Below the pieces are notes generated by a model, which was not told where the DNA came from, ran no database searches, and saw only the letters and a program-made list of their open reading frames with translations. A program made the position numbers and the translations under genes. DNA of 11,160 nucleotides from an archaeon (GTDB lineage: Archaea; Thermoproteota; Nitrososphaeria; Nitrososphaerales; Nitrosopumilaceae): the NCBI GenBank assembly GCA_005240025.1, contig SBBK01000107.1:1-11160 (forward strand). Direction: 5' to 3'. Of the stretch, positions 1 through 5,426 are shown piece by piece; position 1 is the first letter of the stretch; every line of letters begins with the position of its first letter.

Positions 1-195
1 AGATACAGCCTAGTCATAGGGGAAAAAGAAGTCAATCAATCGAATCTGGCCGTGCGTGACAGAATGTCTGGCGATGTCAAAAATCTCGCCTTTGATGATT
101 TTGTAAATGAAATCAAGGCCCAAACAAAAGACAAGCCCTTCGCAAAGCTAAATCTGACTAGGCACCTTTCAAAGCGACCGCAAATCATGGTATAA
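1..195 (+). CDS. thrS: Threonyl-tRNA synthetase, C-terminal fragment (5' part outside window)
   Basis: Frame 1 is open from the window edge to TAA at 193-195 and gives 64 residues. They look like the end of the class II aminoacyl-tRNA synthetase anticodon-binding domain of ThrRS: a YSLVIGEKEV strand, then an AVRDR element, then a helix with FDDFVNEIK, ending in KRPQIMV. In ThrRS the 'GxxE' strand followed by 'VRxR' is a known hallmark of this domain, which reads the tRNA-Thr anticodon; the enzyme charges tRNA-Thr in the cytoplasm. The catalytic core and start lie upstream and cannot be judged. Related HisRS/ProRS anticodon domains are the alternative, but the VRDR element and the tail favour ThrRS. 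The gene is followed by a T-rich stretch and a separate promoter for the next gene. Confidence 0.85.
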   Translation, partial: RYSLVIGEKEVNQSNLAVRDRMSGDVKNLAFDDFVNEIKAQTKDKPFAKLNLTRHLSKRPQIMV

Positions 196-222
196 GCTCG
201 TTTAAAAACGACACACTGGCAG

Positions 223-231
223 AAATTATAT
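223..231 (+). promoter_or_regulatory. TATA-like box for the response regulator gene
   Basis: AAATTATAT is centred 24 bases upstream of the ATG at 251. That places transcription initiation at or next to the start codon, as for leaderless archaeal mRNAs. A second AT-rich element, TTTAAAAA at 204-211, would give a leader of about 15-20 bases. Motif match only. Confidence 0.4.
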
Positions 232-234
232 TCC

Positions 235-240
235 TTTTTT
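235..240 (+). terminator. T6 tract, candidate terminator of thrS
   Basis: Six consecutive T residues lie 40 bases past the thrS stop and just upstream of the response regulator start. Archaeal termination commonly happens at U-rich tracts without a hairpin, so this is a plausible 3' end for thrS. Its overlap with the next gene's promoter region makes the call weak. Confidence 0.3.
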
Positions 241-250
241 ATATCAAATC

Positions 251-703
251 ATGGATATTCTGGTGGCTGAGGACAGCCAGTCTACCTGTCTCATGTACAA
301 AACCACACTCGAAGCCAGATGTCATAATGTCGTCATTACAACAAACGGCATCGATTGTGTAAACACATACATGGACAAACTAAGAAAGGCAGGCCCAAAC
401 AACAACCCCTTTGATGCCGTTGTTCTTGATTACGACCTTCCAAGAATGACGGGAATCGATGTTGCAAAGCAAATCTTGCAACTGCGACCTAATCAGAGAA
501 TCATATTTGCGACCGCATTTGGCAACGATGTTTTGCACAAGCTAGGCGACCTGCATCGAGATAAAAAATTCGAATTGCTCGAAAAACCATTTTCTCCTCA
601 AATCATAATACATCAGGTTGAAGGTGGCTCAAACCTGCGCAAGAAAAAGCTCGCCGGCTTTGTAGCGTGGGATGGCCATACTGGCTTTTCTGATGTAATC
701 TGA
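251..703 (+). CDS. Stand-alone response regulator (CheY-like receiver domain)
   Basis: This 150-residue protein is a single receiver domain. The acidic pair E7-D8 follows the first strand, the phosphoacceptor is D60 in VVLDYDLP, the switch Thr is T88 in IFATAFG, and the conserved Lys is K112 in EKPFSP. All phosphotransfer residues are therefore present. No DNA-binding or enzymatic output domain follows. The region after about residue 122 is a short tail rich in Gly, Lys and aromatic residues, which does not look like a normal last receiver helix. It presumably accepts a phosphoryl group from a histidine kinase encoded elsewhere, since no kinase lies in this window, and acts through protein contact. 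The ATG at 251 is supported by the receiver fold starting at residue 2 and by a TATA-like box. The target process is unknown. Confidence 0.9.
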   Translation: MDILVAEDSQSTCLMYKTTLEARCHNVVITTNGIDCVNTYMDKLRKAGPNNNPFDAVVLDYDLPRMTGIDVAKQILQLRPNQRIIFATAFGNDVLHKLGDLHRDKKFELLEKPFSPQIIIHQVEGGSNLRKKKLAGFVAWDGHTGFSDVI

Positions 704-712
704 ATCAATCAG

Positions 713-719
713 TTTATTT
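713..719 (+). promoter_or_regulatory. TATA-like element for the ureohydrolase gene
   Basis: TTTATTT is centred 30 bases upstream of the TTG start at 746. It lies in the 42-base gap after the response regulator stop and suggests a separate promoter with a near-leaderless transcript. The match is weak. Confidence 0.3.
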
Positions 720-745
720 CTGGTTCCAGTTGACAAATACTGAAT

Positions 746-1612
746 TTGAGTTATCTGGAATTATACCTTAACAAAAGCCCGCAAATTATTAGCCCAAATG
801 AGCAAGGCGAGCCTTCGGCAATTGTATTTGGGGTTCCCTTTGATTCAACACATTCCTACAAACCTGGGACGGGATTTGGGCCAGACGCAATACGTAACGC
901 CTTTAACAATATCGAGATATTCAATCCGGAAATAGGCATCGACTTGGAATCTGTAAATATTGAAGATCTTGGAAACACAGAACAGACCGTAGACGTAAAT
1001 GAAATGACAATCGTGGTTAACAAGCTGGCAAGTGAGCTATGCAAAAAAAACAAATTGCTGATAGTTTTGGGCGGTGAGCATTCCCTGACACTTGGCACAT
1101 ACACCGGCTTTCCAGAGAGTACCGGCTATGTTGTCTTTGATGCGCATTATGACCTCAGAGATGGCTATGCCGGCTCCGCATTGAGCCATGCGGCATACTT
1201 GAGGCGAATCGTTGAAAGACGAGGTGCAGAAAACATCCTTCATGTTGGCGCACGCTCTTTTGTAAAAGAAGAGCTTGCGTTTCTCAGGGAGCACCATATA
1301 AAGACAATTTCCGACAGCGAAATTAGAAAAGGCATGGGACCAAAACTCATCAGGGATGCGCTTTCGGTATTTGAAAGGACGTATGTAAGCTTTGACCTGG
1401 ATGTCCTGGATCCTGCGTTTGCCCCAGGTGTTGGAAATCCTGAAGCAGTTGGGCTGACATCAAGGGAGTTGTTTGATATGGTTTATGCAATGAATGGCCA
1501 TAAAATCTCATGCGCAGATATCGTAGAACTTAATCCGTTATACGATAACGGCGCCACAGCTTCGCTTGCCGCAAAACTAATGTCAACAATGATTGCCATG
1601 AATATTAATTAG
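746..1612 (+). CDS. speB: Agmatinase/arginase-family ureohydrolase, probable agmatinase
   Basis: This 288-residue enzyme carries the complete binuclear-manganese signature of ureohydrolases: H112 in GGEHS, D132/H134/D136 in FDAHYDLRD, and D217/D219 in SFDLDVLDP, followed by FAPGVGNPEAVGLT and the conserved ELNP at 261-264. The family hydrolyses a guanidino group to urea. The DAHxDLRD plus SHA...RR arrangement (SHAAYLRR, 147-154) resembles archaeal agmatinases, so agmatine to putrescine plus urea is the best guess. Guanidinobutyrase, arginase or guanidinase activity is not excluded. The start is TTG at 746: an in-frame TGA at 731 leaves only CTG 740 as an earlier alternative, and the first in-frame ATG comes far too late. 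It is followed after 27 bases by the phosphatidyltransferase gene, so the two are probably co-transcribed. Polyamine synthesis is the likely pathway. Confidence 0.88.
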   Translation: MSYLELYLNKSPQIISPNEQGEPSAIVFGVPFDSTHSYKPGTGFGPDAIRNAFNNIEIFNPEIGIDLESVNIEDLGNTEQTVDVNEMTIVVNKLASELCKKNKLLIVLGGEHSLTLGTYTGFPESTGYVVFDAHYDLRDGYAGSALSHAAYLRRIVERRGAENILHVGARSFVKEELAFLREHHIKTISDSEIRKGMGPKLIRDALSVFERTYVSFDLDVLDPAFAPGVGNPEAVGLTSRELFDMVYAMNGHKISCADIVELNPLYDNGATASLAAKLMSTMIAMNIN

Positions 1613-1639
1613 GTTAGTTCCATAAAACAAGGAAAGTTC

Positions 1640-2218
1640 ATGCTAAACAACCTACGGGACTCACTGAGACCTCACCTTGAGAGGCTGGGGGGCAGATTTG
1701 CCTCAACAGGGCTTTCTCCAAACTTCTGGACTGCAGTTGGTCTTGGATTTGCGTTTTTGGCAGCAATCGTATATGGTCTAAATCCACAACTCTCTTATGC
1801 TCCAGTGATTGGAGGCATCTTGCTGCTGGCCTCTGGTTTTTTTGACGTCGTAGATGGCCAAGTCGCGCGCTTTACTAAAAAAACCTCGAAGAAAGGTGGA
1901 TTTCTGGACTCTGTCTTCGATAAAGTCGCCGAGGTCGCCATCTTCCTTGGCATTCTGATTGGGAATTTTGCGGAAGCATACCTGGTCTTTTTGGCAATAA
2001 CACTTTCGTTGATGGTCAGCTATTCCCGCTCACGGGCCGAGTCCCTTGGAGTAAAACTGCAGGGAATAGGAATAGGAGAAAGGGCGGAGCGATTACTGAT
2101 AATTGCAATACTTGGGATTGCCGGCTTCATGCAGTATGCGGTAATAATTGTTGTAATAATTGCGGCAATAACATTTATTCAAAGAATTATAGTAACATCA
2201 AAAAACATTCAGGAATAA
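1640..2218 (+). CDS. CDP-alcohol phosphatidyltransferase, probable archaetidylinositol phosphate synthase
   Basis: A polytopic membrane protein of 192 residues. The family signature D-x2-DGx2ARx8Gx3Dx3D is complete: D69, D72-G73, A76-R77, G86, D90, D94. These residues bind the metals and the CDP-lipid and include the catalytic base. Hydrophobic segments at about 30-48, 53-70, 95-128 and 152-182 give roughly five to six membrane helices. The later motifs YSRSRAESLG (128-137) and GIGERAERL (144-152) resemble archaeal archaetidylinositol phosphate synthases and bacterial phosphatidylinositol phosphate synthases, which join CDP-archaeol (or CDP-diacylglycerol) to inositol phosphate. The headgroup is inferred; archaetidylglycerol or serine transfer remains possible. 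The ATG at 1640 is preceded by AAGGAAAG, a modest ribosome-binding site. Its stop codon directly abuts the stop of the convergent S26e gene. Confidence 0.87.
   Translation: MLNNLRDSLRPHLERLGGRFASTGLSPNFWTAVGLGFAFLAAIVYGLNPQLSYAPVIGGILLLASGFFDVVDGQVARFTKKTSKKGGFLDSVFDKVAEVAIFLGILIGNFAEAYLVFLAITLSLMVSYSRSRAESLGVKLQGIGIGERAERLLIIAILGIAGFMQYAVIIVVIIAAITFIQRIIVTSKNIQE
2200..2205 (-). terminator. T6 tract (minus strand), candidate terminator of the S26e transcript
   Basis: The + strand has six A residues here, which is T6 on the minus strand, 13 bases beyond the S26e stop. It sits inside the 3' end of the convergent phosphatidyltransferase gene. A U-tract of this size is a plausible archaeal stop site; no hairpin is visible. 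Confidence 0.3.
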
Positions 2219-2506
2219 TTAGTAAAGTCTTCCCGCCTGTCTTCTGGAATCGGCAGACCTGATCTTTAGTATGCCAAAATGAATTGCGCACGAAATACAA
2301 TACCACTTGAGAACCGTGGGAGCTGCAATGTATGCACCCTGGGCCCTGAGTTCCCTTGCAAGGGATTGTTCTACTAGGCTGAGTCTTGAGGTGACCTTTT
2401 TTGCTTTGTCCTTTGGAACTGTTGCGCCGCAGTTTGTGCACTGGATTCGGTCAGATGAACCCTTGCCACCCTTTCGTCGTCCGCGGCTGGCGCGCTTTAA
2501 AGGCAT
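2219..2506 (-). CDS. rps26e: Small ribosomal subunit protein eS26 (S26e)
   Basis: The 95-residue basic protein matches eukaryotic/archaeal S26e along its length: a Lys/Arg/Gly-rich N-terminus, CTNCGATVPKDKAKK (23-37), and YCISCAIHFGILKIRS (69-84). The two CxxC pairs (C23/C26 and C70/C73) form the zinc site. In the eukaryotic protein the same CTNC..VPKDKA and YCVSCAIH blocks occur. S26e sits on the platform of the small subunit near the mRNA exit channel and contacts mRNA upstream of the start codon. Among archaea it is known mainly from Crenarchaeota, Thaumarchaeota and relatives, so it is a taxonomic clue. The ATG at 2506 is supported by an AAGGAG motif ending 4 bases upstream and by a TATA-like box. 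It lies 52 bases downstream of the cyclase stop on the same strand. Confidence 0.95.
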   Translation of the reverse strand: MPLKRASRGRRKGGKGSSDRIQCTNCGATVPKDKAKKVTSRLSLVEQSLARELRAQGAYIAAPTVLKWYCISCAIHFGILKIRSADSRRQAGRLY

Positions 2507-2510
2507 GAAT

Positions 2511-2516
2511 CTCCTT
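2511..2516 (-). promoter_or_regulatory. Shine-Dalgarno motif of S26e
   Basis: On the minus strand the sequence AAGGAG ends 4 bases before the ATG at 2506. It is a perfect anti-16S core, although the spacing is short. Confidence 0.5.
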
Positions 2517-2527
2517 CAAGTGGCCTC

Positions 2528-2535
2528 TTTATATT
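2528..2535 (-). promoter_or_regulatory. TATA-like box of S26e
   Basis: Minus-strand AATATAAA is centred about 25 bases upstream of the S26e ATG, within the 52-base gap after the cyclase. It is the best TATA match in the window. Its position predicts initiation at or near the ATG, which conflicts with use of the nearby Shine-Dalgarno motif on the same transcript. Confidence 0.5.
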
Positions 2536-2558
2536 CTTGGTGTGGTTTTGTCCTGTGC

Positions 2559-4316
2559 CTAGTGCTGATCACGGTTCTTTGGTCTGACAGAATAGACTGC
2601 AAATGTATTTCCGGCATCGACTGTATATGTGGTCAACTTTTCAAAACTGTATGATTTTATGTCCTTGACTTTTTCATACAGTGACTCTCCAATTACCATT
2701 GTGTTGGGGATGGCAAGCGAGTTAATTTTGGAGCATGCGTTTACCGTCGAACCAAAAATATCATCAATTGACGATGTGGCCACGATTGCTACCCTGACGG
2801 GGCCAAACATTGCACTCAATCTGTAGTCCAGCCCGGGCAAACCCTCCTTGACAAGCATCTCGTTGATCATTTCTCTTGCTCCAAGCACTTTCATGCAGCA
2901 CTGGAGCATCCCCTCAAACGGCTGTATGTCGTCGATATCGGTTTTTGGGAAATAATACAACAACGCATCTCCAATGTTCTTTACCACGACGCCCCCGTTT
3001 TCAGCAATTATGGTTGCCACCGAGTTCAAAAATATGGCGTAAAACCTGCTTGTCTGTACGTCGCTGAGCCTGGCTGTTAGTTTGGTTGAGCCCACTATGT
3101 CTACAAAACAAACACAATAATTTGAGCTGTATTGAGAAAACTGCAACAATATGTCTTTTTGATGCCTGATGATTTCCTCGCGTTCTTGAATTTTTAGCAG
3201 CGAGTCTTGAATTTTTTCTGCCATCTGATCAAAGGAGATGGAAAGTTGCCCGATTTCATCTCTGGTTTTGATATTGGTTCTGACGTCAAAGTCCCCTTCC
3301 GCTATTCTGTTTGCCGCATTACGCAACTTGATTAGCGGTCTTGAGAGAAGCTTGGAAACAAAATATGCCGCAATACCCACGACAATTGTTATCATCACAC
3401 CCAAAACAATAATCTTTTCACGCAGGTTAGATACTGGTTGGAGTACCTCGTCATTATCGATCTCTACTAAAAGAACAAGGTCATCCATGCAGTTTGAGGT
3501 GCCAAAGACCAAGATACCACGGTAGTCATCATATATCCCGGCATGGTTTTGGTTAGTTTCAAAACACTTCCTTACTGGTGTCGTATCTACTTTTTGCGTA
3601 AACGCCGCATTCTCAATAAAGCGTGATTCCGAAATCATCACGCTGTCTTCATTTACCAGATACGACTCGCCGGTGGCACCAAGACCCTGCCTGCTTAATA
3701 AAATTTGATCAATTGATTGTGTGGTGGATGTGACTATGGCAACACCGATCACCTGCCTTTCCTTCTGGTTGTCAAAAATTGGTGTGACAACAAGCAACTG
3801 TCTTTTGGTTTTGCCCTGCACAATTTTGGTATATGGCCCTTCCAGCCCGTCTAGAAAAATCGGATTGTTTTTAAAATCCGTCTTGTCCTTCCTGTTTATC
3901 AGCGAAAAAAGTTTTTTTCCATCGGCACTTACTATTTCCACATTTTCAAGGTCATTTGCACCGCCTATACTTATCTCAAATGCCTGAATTTGTATCAAAA
4001 AATCAATCCTCCTATCCGATATTTTTGCAGCCAGCGCATCGCTGTCTTCTATTAGGTTTAGCTCTTTGATGAGATTGACAATCATCGGGTCTGTGCCTAT
4101 CACCTGAATCTGCTGAACTTTGGAGTTCAGTACTGCATTGATGGAATCGCCTCTCGTGATGGATTCGCCTGTGAGGTGGTCCATAGTTCGGCCCACAATT
4201 ATGAGATTGGCGTAATGAAAAGAAATAGCAATAGTCGTGCCTATGCCTACAAGGGAAACCAGCATTACTAGTGTGACAAGCTTCTTGTCAAGGGTCACCA
4301 GAAATGGCTTTCTCAT
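2559..4316 (-). CDS. Membrane-bound Cache-HAMP class III adenylate/guanylate cyclase
   Basis: This 585-residue receptor cyclase has, in order: a short basic N-terminus, TM1 (about 13-34), an extracellular sensor of about 260 residues with Cache-like strands (VEIVSADGKKLF, VIGVAIVT), TM2 (302-320), a HAMP domain (about 322-375, with P327 and DEIGQLSISFDQM), a coiled linker, and a class III nucleotidyl cyclase domain (400-577). Metal-binding Asp residues are D406 in FVDIVGST and D450 in KNIGDALL. K446 and D519 occupy the adenine-selecting positions known from Rv1625c-type cyclases, favouring ATP to cAMP. N526 is the transition-state Asn, but the usual Arg four residues later is Lys (K530). Extracellular ligand binding would presumably control cyclic nucleotide synthesis inside; the ligand is unknown. 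The ATG at 4316 immediately precedes the TM1 region. It diverges from the zinc-knuckle/PfkB cluster. Confidence 0.93.
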   Translation of the reverse strand: MRKPFLVTLDKKLVTLVMLVSLVGIGTTIAISFHYANLIIVGRTMDHLTGESITRGDSINAVLNSKVQQIQVIGTDPMIVNLIKELNLIEDSDALAAKISDRRIDFLIQIQAFEISIGGANDLENVEIVSADGKKLFSLINRKDKTDFKNNPIFLDGLEGPYTKIVQGKTKRQLLVVTPIFDNQKERQVIGVAIVTSTTQSIDQILLSRQGLGATGESYLVNEDSVMISESRFIENAAFTQKVDTTPVRKCFETNQNHAGIYDDYRGILVFGTSNCMDDLVLLVEIDNDEVLQPVSNLREKIIVLGVMITIVVGIAAYFVSKLLSRPLIKLRNAANRIAEGDFDVRTNIKTRDEIGQLSISFDQMAEKIQDSLLKIQEREEIIRHQKDILLQFSQYSSNYCVCFVDIVGSTKLTARLSDVQTSRFYAIFLNSVATIIAENGGVVVKNIGDALLYYFPKTDIDDIQPFEGMLQCCMKVLGAREMINEMLVKEGLPGLDYRLSAMFGPVRVAIVATSSIDDIFGSTVNACSKINSLAIPNTMVIGESLYEKVKDIKSYSFEKLTTYTVDAGNTFAVYSVRPKNRDQH

Positions 4317-4336
4317 GCCTTTTTTGGTAAAATTTA

Positions 4337-4343
4337 GAATATC
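4337..4343 (-). promoter_or_regulatory. Weak TATA-like element of the cyclase gene
   Basis: Minus-strand GATATTC lies about 24 bases upstream of the ATG at 4316, followed by the AT-rich TAAATTTT. The position is right for a leaderless archaeal start, but the match is poor. The 78-base region 4317-4394 must hold promoters for both divergent transcripts. Confidence 0.25.
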
Positions 4344-4369
4344 TCTTTTTCCTCAATTCTCAAATCGGA

Positions 4370-4378
4370 TTTATTCTA
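4370..4378 (+). promoter_or_regulatory. TATA-like box of the small zinc-knuckle gene and PfkB cluster
   Basis: TTTATTCTA is centred 22-25 bases upstream of the tandem ATG codons at 4395 and 4398. This is the expected geometry for a leaderless archaeal transcript and supports the small gene being expressed. Confidence 0.4.
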
Positions 4379-4394
4379 GTATGTGGTAAGGGTG

Positions 4395-4514
4395 ATGATG
4401 AGGGGACTGTGTCACATCTGCCTGAGGTCAAACATGGAACTTGTAATGGAGCGTGGCCAGATCATGTGTAAATCCTGCCACTCAATGCAAAAAACTAAAT
4501 CAACATCAAAATAA
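4395..4514 (+). CDS. Small four-cysteine (zinc-knuckle) protein, 39 aa
   Basis: A short open frame in the gap between the cyclase and the PfkB kinase encodes 39 residues. It has two CxxC pairs, C6/C9 in LCHICLRS and C25/C28 in MCKSCHS, separated by 15 residues, with His next to each pair, then a Lys/Ser/Thr-rich tail. The C-x2-C-x15-C-x2-C pattern is what a minimal zinc ribbon or treble-clef-like knuckle would show. Support for a real gene: the paired motif is unlikely by chance in so short a frame, a TATA-like box sits 22-25 bases upstream of ATG 4395/4398, and TAA at 4512 is only 9 bases before the kinase ATG. GTG codons at 4383 and 4392 are in-frame alternatives; a TAG at 4377 bounds the frame. 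Function is unknown. RNA or protein binding or a structural metal role is possible. Confidence 0.6.
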   Translation: MMRGLCHICLRSNMELVMERGQIMCKSCHSMQKTKSTSK

Positions 4515-4523
4515 TGGAAAAAA

Positions 4524-5396
4524 ATGAAACTTGGCATATTTTCGCATTGTACTATAGATAAAATAAAAATCGATGAAAACTCCTACGAAAGAACGGGCGG
4601 ACCTGCCTGCTACTGCTCGCTTGCAGCAAGAAACATGGGTTTTGATGTCGAACTCGGCACCAGATTTGGTCCTGACTTTGCGTTTGACACTACGCTGCGT
4701 AAAAACAGGATCAGGTTTGACGACGCGCTGTCTGAAAAACAAACAACACGGTTCATCCTGGAAATACACGGCTCTGAGAGGACACTCTGGTTGCAAAACA
4801 TTTGCTCAGACATACCGTACAGAATAATTGATGCAGATGGCATTCTGGTCAGCCCTGTTTTTAATGAAATCTCAAATCAAACACTGGGTAAAATAAAAAA
4901 AGACGCCAATCTTGTTTTTGTCGACCCTCAGGGTTTTTTGCGGCGAGTTGATTCGTCCAACAGGGTTTTTTTTGAAAGGACGGATTTGGATCTCACAAAG
5001 GTCTCCGTTTTAAAATCCGACCCAAATGAAATATTTTGTTTGACTGGAGCAACAGAAATCGACGGGGTAAAACTGTTACTAAAAAGCGGGATCGAGCATC
5101 TGCTTTATACAAACAAGCGTGATGTCTCCATGTTTTACAAAGGAAAGCGTTATTCCATCACTTTGCCAAACATGGATATTTATGACACGGTTGGGGTTGG
5201 CGATATCTTCACAGCTACGTTTTGCTGCACCTTGATCAGGGAAAAAGATGCGTTATGGGCACTGAGTTTTGCCGGTGGTGCCGCTCAGGCCGCATTGGAA
5301 TCCGGCCTTATTGGCCTGGACAAGGTTCCTCCACGGGGAGCAACAGAAACGAATGCAGCGTATTTTTATAACACAATAAAATTTTCCGATATCTAG
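4524..5396 (+). CDS. PfkB-family carbohydrate/nucleoside kinase
   Basis: This 290-residue protein has the ribokinase/PfkB fold signatures. The N-terminal substrate-loop glycines are at TGGPACYCSLAARNMG (24-39), a central VDPQGFLR strand lies at 133-140, a K/N-rich ATP-side region includes LLKSDPNE-type residues (163-169), and the anion-hole/catalytic motif is DTVGVGDIFTA (221-231) with D227 as the expected catalytic base. The usual DTxGAGD has Val instead of Ala at 225, a mild change. The family phosphorylates sugars, nucleosides or inositol with ATP; the substrate cannot be read from the sequence. Length matches the family. The ATG at 4524 follows a purine-rich stretch (GGAAAAAA) and lies 9 bases after the zinc-knuckle gene, so co-transcription is likely. 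The NAD kinase gene follows 30 bases later. Confidence 0.88.
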   Translation: MKLGIFSHCTIDKIKIDENSYERTGGPACYCSLAARNMGFDVELGTRFGPDFAFDTTLRKNRIRFDDALSEKQTTRFILEIHGSERTLWLQNICSDIPYRIIDADGILVSPVFNEISNQTLGKIKKDANLVFVDPQGFLRRVDSSNRVFFERTDLDLTKVSVLKSDPNEIFCLTGATEIDGVKLLLKSGIEHLLYTNKRDVSMFYKGKRYSITLPNMDIYDTVGVGDIFTATFCCTLIREKDALWALSFAGGAAQAALESGLIGLDKVPPRGATETNAAYFYNTIKFSDI

Positions 5397-5400
5397 ACTT

Positions 5401-5409
5401 TTATTATAT
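5401..5409 (+). promoter_or_regulatory. TATA-like box of the NAD kinase-wHTH gene
   Basis: TTATTATAT is centred 22 bases before the GTG at 5427, in the 30-base gap after the kinase stop. It suggests a separate near-leaderless transcript, although the spacing is a little short. Confidence 0.35.
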
Positions 5410-5426
5410 GTGCTAGTTATTTTCTT

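Noticed and set aside
600-703. Possible frameshift at the end of the response regulator
   Set aside because: Other frames do not give a clearly better receiver C-terminus (one stops within about 16 codons), so there is no positive evidence of an error or pseudogene.
2307-2654. Open frame of 115 codons on + across S26e and the cyclase 3' end
   Set aside because: It is antisense to two well-supported genes, has no recognisable domain and is explained by the codon bias of the opposite strand.
4317-4394. tRNA, structured RNA or origin in the cyclase/zinc-knuckle gap
   Set aside because: No cloverleaf, stem-loop series or repeated origin boxes are visible; the region is explained by two divergent promoters.
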